The notes: a model not told the origin generated them from the letters alone. 64,000 nt of DNA from Ligula intestinalis (GCA_036362985.1 JAYGXS010000001.1:42842648-42906647), one strand, 5' to 3'; positions 27,201 through 39,232 are shown, counted from the first letter of the stretch. Numbers and translations are program-made.

Positions 27201-28234
27201 CAACTCTCCTTATTCTTTCTGTGGCAGAATGCTTTCGGTTTAAAAAAATTGCGCTAAAAATATAGTAATTTGAGTTAAAAACGTGTTTTTATCTAATCTT
27301 AAGCAAGTACAATAGTCGTCTGGTGGATTTGAGATTGATTGCTTATGAACTCCTACCTGGCCAGTCAATTTACTCTATGAGAATTGGCGAATTCCATACC
27401 GTTCTATAGTTTGAAACAAAGGTGATTAAAATCACAGCTGCCGTTCAGCGTCATGTTGTCCAGGTGGTTAGGACTTTGTCGATGCACACTCATACTAGTT
27501 TTGTATTTACTGTTGTGGTTGCGAGCGCCAAAAATACCAGCATGTTTTCACAAATGTGCCATGCAAATTCTCTCAGACTTTTTAAACTATATGCATGTTG
27601 TTTATAATAAGTGGAACTGCATAGCTTAATCCTGATTTATCTCGATGAACAGGTATTCCTGTGCTCTGGGAATGTTTACATCAGACATGAATGAAGCCGC
27701 AGAGTTGTTGAGTAACATAATTGAACAAGAGAATTGAAGGATGCGAAACGAGGGGTCGTGCGATCGTCCAAAAATACAAGTATTTTTAAAGAAGAAAATG
27801 TGACAACTGAAACAAAGAGTTTATTGGCTTGCAGTTTTTAATTCTCATTCGAACCAGCTCTCAGTGACAACCGTATATTTCAGCCAACGATGCAATTCAA
27901 CGAAAACACTGACAACCATAAAATAGGCCCTTTTGCAGTAGTCCAGAAAACTTCATGGAATTTACATGAGCATCGAAAGGCTGCAGAGTAGGTAAATGCT
28001 AGTAATTCTTGCGCTACTTTCAGGACGATGCCCACTCGAAAATTCGCCTATTTACGTTTCGGATCAGATTTGGGCTTAGGATCTTCCGAACATTCTTCTC
28101 AAGATTGTCTACAGGATATCTTGTCATCCGCTGATGAAGGCTCACCGACCTCTAATGGAATTCAATCATCCCGTTCTACTTTGAAATTAACTCGTGAGCC
28201 CCACAAGCAGCCAGCGGCGTTGGCAAATGAGTAT

Positions 28235-28385
28235 TGTTGACAAAGACAAGGGAGACTGGAAGGACAATTCCTGACTTATTAGCCGTCAGCAAGTACACTA
28301 ACCCAACTCCAGGTGATGCACCATCCGAGGCTTGAACCCAAAACCTGTTGTTTATACGTCTAACGCTCTAACTATTGAAATTAAA
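28235..28385 (-). mobile_element. tRNA-derived SINE-like copy
   Basis: On the minus strand the head has an A-box-like CAATAGTTAGAGCGTTAGAC and a B-box-like GGGTTCAAGCCTC. A body with GCTGACGGCTAATAAG and the tail CCAGTCTCCCTTGTCTTTG follow. The same order recurs in several other copies in this window (29.9, 34.9, 39.1, 51.6, 59.2 and 59.5 kb). A/B boxes plus a shared body are the hallmark of a tRNA-derived SINE. The family name is unknown to me. Confidence 0.65.
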
Positions 28386-29805
28386 ACCAACTGTCAATGT
28401 CCTTAATTTTGGCACTTAATGTTACCTCCAATCACCCTCCTTCTTTCAGCAGACGTCAAAACGCATTTGTGTATTTGGTGCACAATTAAAACTTCCTCAC
28501 TCAAATTGGCATTTGATAAACCTCTTAGAAAGCTTCATTATTGGACACCAATTTAGTCTTTCAAGTGAACTGTGCTTCTACCCAATCAAAGTGCAGGGCT
28601 AAAGGATCTCATGCCTTTAATCTGAAGGCAACACTTCCGCTGAGCGCGTCTACTGCTAGGCTATTTAAAATTTTCACGAAGGGCAACCTATTTTTGAAAT
28701 ATTAAAAGCGCATTATTAAATACTGGGCATGCTTTCTTGTTGTTTCATGCTGCTTTGTCTCTCAGCTTTTTAGCCCTTAACTATCACGAAGGGTACAGGT
28801 TAGTCTCAATAATAAATTTTTAAAAAGTCCACGATAGCACATAACCAAATAAGTTTGAAGACCTGTTCCTCTTAAATTAGTGTGTGTGCCCACCTAGGTA
28901 TAGAAAAGCTGTAGTTACTGGATGGCCGCCTCTGTTTACACGGCAGAACATCTGCCTACGCGCACGTTTAGCCACATTTGCAGTCTTCAGTTGAATAATT
29001 AACCGTAGGAGGGAGAAATACATACCTGAACAGTTGTGCCGTACTGTCAAGTTCCAGTGACGCACCAAATTCTTTCGTGCTTGTCGCTCATGCGGTTGTT
29101 TTGTTGCTTTTCTCCTTCGAGGCATCGCAAACACCTTTTCGTTGTAGGCTACGCACGGCTTCACGCCACGCGGACGGGCTGAAGAAGCTGTATGTGGCAC
29201 TAAGTATGCTGTTATCATTGTTGGCTTTCAAAGACTTCGGGCTTGTCAGAGAGGAAGGCGTGCCGGTTAACAGCCATTTTCATAGTGAAATGCACAAATT
29301 TTCAATTACTTAACAGTTGGTGCTCCGCTCGTGTGCGATCTAACAAACACGCGCTGAACTGATTGAAAGTCACCGAAGGCACAAATTTGCAGTAAAGGTT
29401 ACGTGAGCCGTAATCGTGAACTTCCCACGGAAGGGAGATGAAGCTCAAAAAAGTCCGACCCTACGATCCCAACGGCGGCATCGCTCAAATGCAGAACAGA
29501 CCACATAGTATTGCGTCCCTCTTGCCAATATTTGGCTACGTCCACTTTTTTTTCAAGGTTGCTTGACAGGTGCTTAAGGGCTGTCTTAAAGGTAGCCTGG
29601 TAACGAAGATTTCGTTAGTTTTATCTGGGAGTATTTTCAGCGACATCTATGAAGAATAGTCGACTGTGCAGGCGCTCCTCCTAAACTTTTGAGACGCTGC
29701 CAGCTCGTTGAGATTATCTTTGTTTCAACATGCCGTAACTACTGAAAACACAAAAGATGGGCGCAGTGTGGTGCTCCAAAAGACCGTTTTAGGCGGATTG
29801 TATTG

Positions 29806-29960
29806 TCGGCCAAGACAACGAAGACTGGAATGGCCATTTCTGGCTTAGTAGTCATCGTCAGCCAGTCATAGTCAGGCCCAAGTGGTGCCTCGCCCAAGCG
29901 TCGAACTCGCAACCTTTTTGATCAGAGTCTAATGCCCTAACCATAGAGCCACGAGCTCAT
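29806..29960 (-). mobile_element. tRNA-derived SINE-like copy (best-preserved head)
   Basis: On the minus strand TGGCTCTATGGTTAGGGCAT fits the tRNA A box, and GCGAGTTCGACGC fits the B box. Body (GGCTGACGATGACTACTAAG) and tail (CCAGTCTTCG) match the other copies. A further block at about 29965-30095, rich in AGCTAACGGAACTCAGCTATC, also accompanies the copies at 51.5 and 59.1 kb. It is therefore probably part of a longer composite unit. Confidence 0.7.
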
Positions 29961-32900
29961 AGTCTTGCTGGTTTAGGTCAGGGGATATTGACACTCGTAT
30001 ATGAACGTTAGCCTGACAGCTAACGGAACTCAGCTATCCCACTCTGCCTTCGGCCTCGGCAAAGGGCCTGACACCCGCAGCAGGTAGCAGGTAGTATTTT
30101 TAGCAAAGAATGGATAGTCCGGTCCTTTTCTGCTGCTATAATTTGTGGATTCTACCTTACAATAGTCAGGCTCTTGAGTGATTGAACTTCTTACTTACTT
30201 ATTTTATGTTAGTTGCACAGCCACTGCATCCACCAAAACGTGCTTTTCACAAATATGCTGCCAAAATTGTCGAGTTCGACGACTTTAAGTTACATTTGAG
30301 CAGGAATGGTGGTATTTCAGGAAGCTGGAATACAAAAACAGTGGTCTAACTCGCCATTATGCCAGTTATAAATCAATCTGACATTAGTCTTTTCTAATTT
30401 GCACTTCTTAGCTTCTCATTCGCAGTATTTTCACCAACACACCTACTTCTCTCTTTCAACACCTAGTTTTCAAGCAGTTCAACAAATGAGATTTGCCTTA
30501 GTCCATATTTAAGTGTGCATACGATGGAGACTTCCTCATCCGGTGGAAATGTTCTCTAATATGCTTGATTAGGCGAGTAAATTCAGGTCTGCTGAGAATC
30601 TCAGTAGCTAGTGCCGGTTGTCACCCCCAGACTGCTGGCCGAGGATTCCTGAAAGTGCGCTGAGACACTGGCATTGTGCGCAGAGGCTGCCGCCGCCAGT
30701 CCCATTAATGTTTTATGCTGTTATGTAATCACGATTGTGAAGCCTGTGCTAACGGGAGGATCCTCTGCATAAATTGCTGCCTACTGTTCTTTTTATAGCA
30801 TCCAAATTAAGTCACTAAAAGGATATTGCATGATAAGGCATTGTAAGAACTGTTTCTCAGACAAATTTAACTGGCACCCTGGATTGTTGTCGGAGACAAG
30901 GCGTGCTGGGGGAGAGGGGGGTGGTTTGCTCCTAGCCCTTCTACTTTCCCTTAATAAGCCTGCCTATTTGTAAGCACATTCGCCTTGATTCCTTGGCTCA
31001 AATGCTAATCTCATGGATTATGAATGCTCAGGTCTGCCGATTAAAATTTCTGGCAATTCAGTTAATTGTTCAATTTTGAGGAGCGAAATGTAATGTGGAT
31101 TTAAACTTTTAAGGAGGGCCAATACTTCCGTCCGACTGACGTGCATGTGAGGAACCCGTTTGAAGTTTTACTTTCGATGGCTGACGTAGAATATATCTAG
31201 TATTGCGTACGATTGGCTTTTAATTTGGCCTCCAAAAAAATACCAGAATCAGTAGCCGATAAGCATTGTTTGCGATCTGCGGGAATTTGTGAGTTTTACG
31301 GTAGACACATAAATAGCGCATTTAAACCTACAACATTTACGAACTCCCTGCGATTTTACGAAATGTGGGCTGTTTAACAAAAGATTACGCAATGTTTTCA
31401 AAGCAGAGAGCTGCAGAGAACTTTTACTCACATATAATCAGCGTGCACGAAAAAGCTATTTGAGGAGTAGGCAAATTAGGCACTGGCTAACTGCACACAC
31501 CATGATAACTGAGAAAATGTTCAACCCACCGTACTACTGTAATGCTAAAGTTACACTTGAATGGACCTCTCATGTTCCCTTTTCAATGGACATGGCTATA
31601 ACTTCTGAAATAAGCAAGAAACTGATGTACCGTTTGGTAGAAATGTTTCAAGTCGCTTAGTTTAGTGTTAAATCTTATTCGAACCCGCAATCAAAGGTTA
31701 AAAAGTACGTCACCAAGTATTTAATGCAAAAACAGCTCGAATTGGCGTCTTTCTGATTGAACCGTCCCCTTAAATTATCACTGGTAATATGTATCAGCTG
31801 ATAGACATGTGTTCCTATTATTTTAGTTTGGAGATGTCATCTGCGCAGTTGGTCTACGTCGCTGTCATCTATAGGTGTAAGAACAAAAGGACCACGAAAT
31901 AATAAGCGTAAGACATAGAGTACTCGCGTTATTGGGTTTGGGTTTTCTTCGCATGTACGAAAATGCATCAAGGCTTGTCAATAGCTAAGCACAGAGCTCT
32001 TGTTTTCGTGGATATCGCCAGACGTTCCGTCGAATTAAGCGCTTTTAGTTAATCCTTTAAAGAACCCTTCTGAAGTATACGAATAGGCTGCTGAACTTTG
32101 AAGTTTAAAAATAATACAAGAATCCAATGTTGGCGACAAGCAAGTTAGTTCCGGTGACCTCAGAGTTTACCGAATGCACCAGAATAAAATGCACAGTTTT
32201 GAACTGCAGAGAGGGTTTAAATGGATCCGACCCGCCACAAGACTTTTTGGTCAGGTGCTAAATAAAGTCGGAACTATGGACACTACAAAAGATGATTTAT
32301 GTTGCAAATTATGTATTTGCAGGAGAATCCAGACACCATGTTACAGTCATGCTAAAGGCTTAGATGGCGGCTAGTTTTCGGAAGGCCGTAGAGTTAGTGC
32401 TTACTATTCCATTTAATTGGACAGTATGAACCAAAATAGTCCACCTCGCCTGCTGGATAACACCATTTTTGCCAGTAGTTTATTCAGTATATTGAGTTGT
32501 ATGTAATGCTTCATTGAAATATGCTGTATTAAAAACTAATTTTCGTAGAAACACCAACTTGACGACCAATTACGTTGACTGAAACACAAGTTTTCCTTCA
32601 TTTCTGACACGTGAAAATTATAAACTAATGAAATTAGGTTCAACATACAGAAAACAGTCCTATCTACCTCCGTAACCGGATTACTTCGCGAGAAGTTCGG
32701 AACACCTTAATTCACAGGCAGCCTCCTGGGGGTATATTAGATTTTTTTGGACTAAATCATGAAATAAGGCCAGATGAAGACCGAACAAAATTCAAAGGAA
32801 CAATATCATAATCTCACAGGAGGAAGGGTAAGTTTTATGTTGATGAAACACGGTCATTAGCTAATTAAAAGTTGGTAGGAATAGCTTATGTGTCCCCATT

Positions 32901-32988
32901 TAACATGGAAAGGGGAGAGGAATGCTTCTAAAATAATACAGGTAGTTGCGCATTATATTCCAGGAAAATTATATTTCCTCGTGTCCTA

Positions 32989-33058
32989 ACCCTTACACTT
33001 ATCTTAATGCAAAACTACACCCTACCCTAAATGCCAACTTTACCTGAAACCCAGCCTT
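32989..33058. repeat. Degenerate telomere-like tract
   Basis: Runs of CCTAACCC, CTTACAC, ACCCTACCCTAAA and similar words resemble a decayed (CCCTAA)n array. A longer similar tract is at 38.8 kb. Confidence 0.45.
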
Positions 33059-33537
33059 CAGTTCCATGGAATTCAGCACAGTGTCACCTATATTATGGGC
33101 AGTTCCTGCTTCCATATCCTGTATTAGTTACTATACAGGTAATATCTATTTGAAAGTTAGTGATGGACGACTTCAGACAGGAGTTGGGGAAGACCAGAGA
33201 TATCTAACGTCATCATTGATAAAACTCTCACCAACTGAAACCCTATCTGTTTAGTGACGTGTTCACGCCACTCAATCACATTTATCCGTTCCAGGGTGAT
33301 TTATTGGAAACGTTATGGCTATTGTTTCTAGATGTACCGCCATGGCAATAATTAAAACTACACCTGCTCCCTCTCCTCCTCGTCACACTGTTCTTGCTGA
33401 GACTAGAATCTCCAGTTCACGTGTTTAAGCTTGTTACAATTAAGAAGCATTCCCCTAGCAAATATGTAACAGGTAACTGCTGTTTGTAAATAAGACAATA
33501 TTAATGAGAAGGTTCGCGATGCAGCTATTTGCATGGA

Positions 33538-33712
33538 CGAGGAAGAAAGCGTGTCGGGCACCAGATCAATTGGTTTATTGTCCTGTACTTTCGAACTCTT
33601 ACAGGAGTCCATCTTCTGTACATCTCCATATTTGAAGATGGATTCCTGTAAGAGTTCGAAAGCTCACAACAATAAATCAATTGATCTGGTGCTTGACACG
33701 CCTTCGTCCTCG
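33538..33712. repeat. Inverted pair of hammerhead-like repeats
   Basis: The arms (about 33538-33618 and 33632-33712) are near-perfect reverse complements with a very short loop. In the plus arm TTGAAGA (33632-33638; core CTGANGA with one change) is followed by GGATTC-CTGTAA-GAGTTC, which forms a full six-pair stem with G-U pairs, and then GAAA (33658-33661). The minus arm has CAGAAGA, a fully pairing GGACTC/GAGTTC stem and GAAA. This is the same family as 20.6 and 52.6-52.9 kb. Confidence 0.7.
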
Positions 33713-34814
33713 TCAAATACTATAGTATGATATTTGATGGTATATCAAGCTACATTTAACCCTTTATAACTGCATCTAGGTGCTCTTTCGTGCTGACTGC
33801 GTTAGGAGAAACCCGCCAACATTGCGTAAGGAAGTCATTTTGTTCAGGTCCAGCTTTGTCACCACATATTTGTTTTTAATACCATATCATTGTTTTAGCT
33901 AACACATCAATGCGCTTGCAGGTAAGCGCATAACCTCGAGCTGATTTAACAAGAGGACATAATGGGGAAGTGATATTGGTCCAAGGCACATTCTTCCCGA
34001 TTCCTCGGCCTGCGATCTCAGTATGCCCGTTGTAAGACATTCTATCTACAAACAGAGCGTAGTAGTTCAGTCTCCCGCCCGCTTAACCTCGTAAGCTCAT
34101 ATAGTAAAAGAGTAAAACTAAAAGCTTACATGAACCGGTTAGCGACCCCACCAATCGCGGTCGTTGGATCAACTGTTGGCTACGTTATAACTTTGTATGC
34201 CTACGACTAAAAATTGCAGGAAAGGCACAGGTCACACATACAACATTTATCATTTTTGTTACCCCTTTGGGGGTTAGAATACTACTTTTTTGGAGTGACG
34301 CGGCTGTCTGTTTTCAGATATTACATAACCACACCGAACCTAATCATGAGTTAAACGCCACAATACAATCTACACGAACCGTAGTCCTATTTCTTCAGTG
34401 TTGTTGCGTATCGGCTACATGGTGCGGCCAACCCGGCCGAAACAGCCATCACTTATCCTCTCACCTTCGCCATTATCTTCCTCACAGACCTGGCCCGCAC
34501 CGTAATTCGCGTCATCCTGTAGATATCTCAAGCACACCTATTGCTGTCACGGTAAGTGCATTCGTTTTAGTCTTTCTTGAAAAATTAGCAGGTAATTTTG
34601 CAAAGGCTACGCTGTGGGCTGCAATAAGGCTATCAGAGAGTGACCTGCCCGAGGGAGTAAAATAGTTTGGAGGACGCGGTCGATCACCGAGAGATAACGT
34701 AGGAGACGGGATGTCTAGTAGCTTAAGTCAGTTTTCATTCGGCAAATTTTAGAGGGCCTTTCACGGTTTCCAAACCATGCACATAGGCAAAGAGTTGTTA
34801 ATGTGATGAAGCAG

Positions 34815-34972
34815 TGGATCCGACAAAGCAAAGGGAGACCGGAATGGCCAATTCTGGCTTATTAGCCGACATCAGCCAGTCACACTCAATCTCGAGGGTT
34901 GGCACCCCCGAGATTTGAATTCGGGACCTTCGGTCATCGTGTTCAAGACACTACCTCTAGTCTACAGGTTCC
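34815..34972 (-). mobile_element. tRNA-derived SINE-like copy (decayed head)
   Basis: The tail GGTCTCCCTTTGCTTTGTC and body GGCTGATGTCGGCTAATAAG are well kept on the minus strand. The tRNA-like head is diverged, with GAATTCAAATC in place of the B box. Confidence 0.6.
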
Positions 34973-35599
34973 CTGATTTATCGGTTGTAGTTAATGCATT
35001 AAACTCCTTCACAATGAACAAAGATACGTGGGGCAAAATGGCAGTCACTCAACCCAACTGTTTTGCTACATCCCGATCAAGATGCATAAACGCGCAAGCT
35101 TCCCGACGAGGGTGGACTTTCGAGGAAGGTGGGCTAAGCGATATAATTAGTGCTCTGAACGTGATGCTTTCCTCCCTCGACACTGAACTCTAGTAAAGAG
35201 GATTTAGGGTAGTCGCCGACAAAACGGACACCAATGCACTTTACATTAGGGAGTCGCCATTGGAACGACGGCGGATAGAACGGATGAGGCTGAAATCGAG
35301 ACGCTGGCATGCATTGGGGAGCCATAAGGGGCTGCATCATGTCCGCATGTCAAGACAGAATTGGATGCCTGATCAAGTATGAGATTTGCGGATAAGCTAG
35401 GAGGGGAAGACGCTAACGTTTATGGGAACTACTAGTATCTATATACTCTGCGTGTGTTTGAGATGGGATGATAGTTTGGCTGCGAAAGGGGTGCACTTAT
35501 TGGCAGACACAGTCAATCACCTTCTCTGGCTTTTAAGCAGCCGTCTGGGTGTTTCGCCTGATATCCGTTAAGGCTGTATTTATATATTTCAGCATTATT

Positions 35600-35707
35600 A
35601 CTTTCTTTGTACATGCATTAAACGCATTGGGCAATAAAAGAGGACTATGCAATACTTTCTTTGAACATGTATTGCACGCATTGGGCAATAAAAGAGGACT
35701 ATGCAAT
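35600..35707 (+). repeat. Tandem duplication, 2 x 54 bp
   Basis: Two adjacent 54-bp units (35600-35653 and 35654-35707), each starting ACTTTCTTTG and ending AGAGGACTATGCAAT, differ at a few bases only. Confidence 0.85.
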
Positions 35708-37148
35708 CTTTTTTATCTTTGGCATAAAAGACAAATTGATGCTCCGTTGAATACACCAGTCTGTGGTCGGACCGTCTTCCGCGGTTCGGTTAGTCTTTGC
35801 TAAACTTTGTCAAAAGGGATGTGCACAGTGGATATTTACTCATAAAGAAATCACCGGAAAGTGGAATGTTTATCCTAGTCTACATATTTTTGCATATGAA
35901 CTTTCACGAGAACTGAAAGCGAAGTGAATGGTTGGCATTCGTCCTCTGCCCAAATTACGCTAACCATCAGAACGTATGCTAACTATGGCAACCTGGAATT
36001 TGTCATTGGTCAATGACCTGCAATCACTGCCGGAAATCTACATAATAACTGTATTTATCAGAATGCCGTTGGCTACCAAAAGGACGGAGTATGAACAAGA
36101 ATGATTACCTCGGTTTTTGAGACAAAAAATTCCGCAAACTGTCTACACAACTGCATTCCTGCTCAGAATAGGAAAGGGTCGTTTAGGTCATTCATTTTCG
36201 CGACTAGCCAATTACGGCTGGTCGTAGGCTAATGACGAAATCATCCGAAGCTTGGATGCTCCGAATGCGAGCACGGGAAAGTAGACGGTGAACTAACGAC
36301 AATTTATCGTAATTGAAAATCGTTTATCATCCTTTTGGTCTCTCTCTTCCTAGATATGAGGAGCTACGAAATTGAGAATGCAAAAGGAGTAGGAAAGGGT
36401 TAGGCTTACCTTCTGAGCTGCTTTTGTCAATTTTAAGAGACGACGGTGCAGCCGTATTGTTCCCAGAGAAGCTGATGGCATTGATGGCACACAGTGGGCA
36501 AGTTATGCTGACCGCATATACGCAGATGGCTCGACAAGTTTAAGGGAAGATTTTGGGTTTTAGGGTTTGGACGTCCGACTCTTCTACTGGATGCGTGATA
36601 GTTAAATCCTGGATTGCGTGACCTTCTTGGTTGTTTTCCTTTACGCGGCACTACCATTCGATCGAATGATCCGCACGTCCTGCATTCAAGTAACTACCCC
36701 CCGTTATACCGTTACGAGTCACAACGAGTGTGCTTGTACAAATACGTTATTGGCTACTGTCAAACAATCTGCAGCCTGGCAAACCGAGTCCAAAGAACTG
36801 ACAGTTCAAACATCAATACCATTTATAACCAATATAGGTTGTGATTTCTGGTTTAACCTAGTTTGTTTTGTCGTATTTACAGGAGAGCAATTGTTGTGAG
36901 ACTTCCGGCCGACCACTGTTTGCGTTTAAACTGAAGAACGTTTCGCGTTTGTGTAAATAATCAACCGAACAGTGTTTTAAAGCACGACAGTCGTTGACTT
37001 AGAAACACAATAAAAACAATCATCAGTGCCAGTCGTGCATAGCAAACAACTGCTTTTCATCCGGTAAAACTGACGCCAGCCGTTATGACACTCTAAAGTA
37101 TTTGGCCATAGGCAGACCTATGGTAAAAGACCCAAGGGAGGTACTTAC

Positions 37149-37589
37149 AGTGCCAAATGCGGAGAAGTAGTTAAGCAGTTCCTCCTCCGTGGTGGATGTT
37201 GCTACACCGCCAATGAAAATCTTTTTAGTCCTCGAGAGGGCCTGCGCGGCGAGCAGAGTTGTAGACCAATGTTCCATCATACCGGACACCGGGACGGAGG
37301 TCGTATTGGAGGCGGAGGAGGAAGCGAATGAGTTTCCGGGGAGCAGGGGCGGATATCCATCCATCGGAAAGGCGAACGGAGCGGAAACAGAGTGAGGAGG
37401 GAAGGAAGAAGGAAAGTTAGCTTTGCTCATTAGAGCCTGTCTATTCTCCGTAAAGCTACCAGCTGCAGAGGTTGCTGGCATGATTGTGCTAACTGTGCTG
37501 GTCGATCGGATCGGGGTGGATCCGAATCCAGAGAAGGGCGGATTGCTCGTCATCTTCTTGTCAATGTCTACGGTCTCAACAGTACTCCT
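37149..37589 (-). CDS. msi: Musashi exon: long S/P/A-rich inter-RRM linker plus start of RRM2
   Basis: This 441-nt exon (147 codons, phase 0-0) has acceptor TTTAG after a pyrimidine-rich tract and donor GTAAGT. Roughly its first 120 residues are low complexity, rich in Ser, Pro, Thr, Ala and Phe, with no recognisable domain. Its last part is TKKIFIGGVATSTTEEELL followed by NYFSAFGT. That is beta1 (RNP2, IFIGGV) and helix 1 of Musashi RRM2. In other animals TKKIFVGG follows RRM1 after about ten residues, so this linker is greatly enlarged. An ATG (37553-37551) lies 12 codons into the exon. With the GC-rich block just upstream, it could serve an alternative transcript that starts here and has only RRM2. 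I prefer the internal-exon reading because a good acceptor and the correct phase are present. Confidence 0.88.
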
Positions 37590-37599
37590 CTAAATGCAG

Positions 37600-38290
37600 T
37601 GGAGAGTGCAGAACGAACGGTATTCGTTGCGCTGGCTGACTGGCTCGGTGCGTGCACACTCGGTGCAGCCGGAAGTGGAGGGGGAAGCCAACGCGTCAGC
37701 CAGGTTAGGGTGACTACACTTCTGCTTGTGGCAACGCCAGGCCCGCTGCCGCACGCACCAGCTTGTCAGGTCACCAGCCGCCTGAACGACAGCCGGTCAG
37801 AGGGGGGGGGTGGAGGTGGGGAGCATCGAACATAGTTGACGAATCATAATGGCCGAGCCGCATGGGTAAACCGCCAGGTCCGTTACGTGGTCGGCATAGC
37901 CGTCCAACAGCCAATGGGGGTCACACACACATTGCACACATGAGCTTGGATGAGGAAGGCGAACGAGCGAGAAGGTGGTGGCGGCGGCGTCGACGGCAGG
38001 GTTCGATCAGAGGTCATGGTGCGCGCGTTCGACGGACTATATGCGGGCTGCCAGCAACGAGGCAGGCGCGCGAACCGCGCGAACACGCCACCGAGGCTGT
38101 CGGGACGAATGTCGAATAGTGATGACGGTAACAGCGGCCACTAGCAGCAGATACGCTGGTAGACAGCTTTGCAGCCAGGGCCCACCAGGTTTCAAACTGG
38201 TGAGCCAGCAGGTAGCAGCGGCTGTTGTTCAAGTAGGCCTCCGTCTAAGAACAACCTCTGTCCTGCATTTGCGCATGCGCTGACTGTAGA
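37600..38290. promoter_or_regulatory. GC/CpG-rich block upstream of linker exon (possible alternative promoter)
   Basis: About 700 bp, much richer in G+C and CpG than the surrounding AT-rich introns, sits directly 5' (minus strand) of the exon that carries the long linker. It contains a G-run and many GCGCG words. No TATA box or initiator is evident. It may be a promoter for a shorter transcript using the ATG at 37553, or simply a GC-rich repeat. Confidence 0.3.
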
Positions 38291-38798
38291 ACAGTCAGGT
38301 ACTGTCACATACTGATTTCCACATGGCCACTCGGTCCGGACAACTTAAAAGTCTTTTTATATGCACTATTCATGGCCTACGGGTGACTGATTTTAACCGG
38401 CAGAGAGCTGTCGCAGGGCACGAAGTGGTACCATACACATTTCGTAAACCAATCCTGCCTTAGAGTCGGGAATGTGCAGCAGCCATCTATCAATAACCCG
38501 GTGCAGACCACTCCAGTTTCTAACTTTTCCCTTAAAATTTCGCAAATACTTATTGCCATCGCCATAGTACTCGGTGAATACCACTGTGAAGGGAACTGAT
38601 CGACCAATAACTATCACCCATGTGTTATAACCGTAATTTATTGCAACCTGTCATGCATGCTCTGGCTCGATTATTGGTCTGGTATGTATAGTTCTGGTAA
38701 GGATGGTTTGTATGGTCCTACTACGCAGCATAGGAGCACCCCGCCAGATTAATAAAGGTTCCGCTGCGTACGCGTCAAAGAAGGATACATAGCCTGCA

Positions 38799-38932
38799 TC
38801 CTAACCCCAACACTAGCTCTAACATTAACCAAAACCGTAGCCCTACTCTTAACCCTAAATAATCACTCTGCAGTTAATACGAACTCTAAACTGAAGCCTT
38901 AGACTTAGCTTAACCATAAACTAAGACCTATT
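38799..38932. repeat. Degenerate telomere-like tract
   Basis: A succession of CCTAACCCCAACAC, CTCTAACATTAACC, TACTCTTAACCCTAAAT and TTAGCTTAACCATAAAC indicates a decayed CCCTAA-type array about 130 bp long. Confidence 0.5.
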
Positions 38933-39071
38933 TTCCCAGGAGTTTTGCACAAAGCCACCTGTATTGCTGGCGGTTCCACTTAAGGAGCCCGGATTTTCTA
39001 AAGTTTTTTGCTTTCTTCCCAATCTACGAGAGTTCCATGAAGAAATAACTTTGTATAGGCAGAAAGTATTG

Positions 39072-39232
39072 CCAGTAAAGACTAGGGAGATTGGGATGGT
39101 CATTTCTGGCTTATTAGCCGACGTCAGCCTGTCACACTCAGACCCAAGTGGTGCCCCACCCGAGCTTCAAACTACGACATATTTGGTCAGAGTAAATCAC
39201 CCTAATCATTGAGCCCCAAGCTCGTTGTATCG
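39072..39232 (-). mobile_element. tRNA-derived SINE-like copy, with inverted tail fragment beside it
   Basis: On the minus strand: head GGGGCTCAATGATTAGGG, body GGCTGACGTCGGCTAATAAG and tail CCCAATCTCCCTAG. Immediately after it, 39246-39290 carries the tail segment of a second copy in the opposite orientation (GGCCATTCCAGTCTACC). Confidence 0.65.

Larger units (their letters stand above)
18490..37148 (-). other. Longest Musashi intron (18.7 kb)
   Basis: Donor GTAAGT at 37148, acceptor TTTAG at 18490. The following occur in it and are listed separately: a hammerhead-like repeat (20.5 kb), three SINE-like copies (28.3, 29.9, 34.9 kb), a telomere-like tract (33.0 kb), an inverted hammerhead-like pair (33.6 kb) and a 54-bp tandem duplication (35.6 kb). 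The stretches 18.5-20.5 and 20.7-28.2 kb hold only a poly-C run near 21231 and short chance ORFs. I recognise nothing there. At 36410-36539 an open frame with a good donor is discussed under findings. Confidence 0.75.

Noticed and set aside
28877..29218. 113-codon minus-strand ORF with a basic stretch
   Set aside because: There is no family match and no splice or phase support. It overlaps a plus-strand ORF in mildly GC-rich sequence.
35134..35340. Minus-strand ORF with MMQPLMAPQCM and a Pro-rich stretch, resembling a Musashi-type tail
   Set aside because: It lies in the intron that splits RRM2, so it cannot be part of the protein in that place. It is closed by a stop just upstream of its first Met.
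37599..38283. Many overlapping ORFs in the GC-rich block
   Set aside because: High GC removes stop codons in all frames; no frame shows a recognisable motif or consistent codon use.
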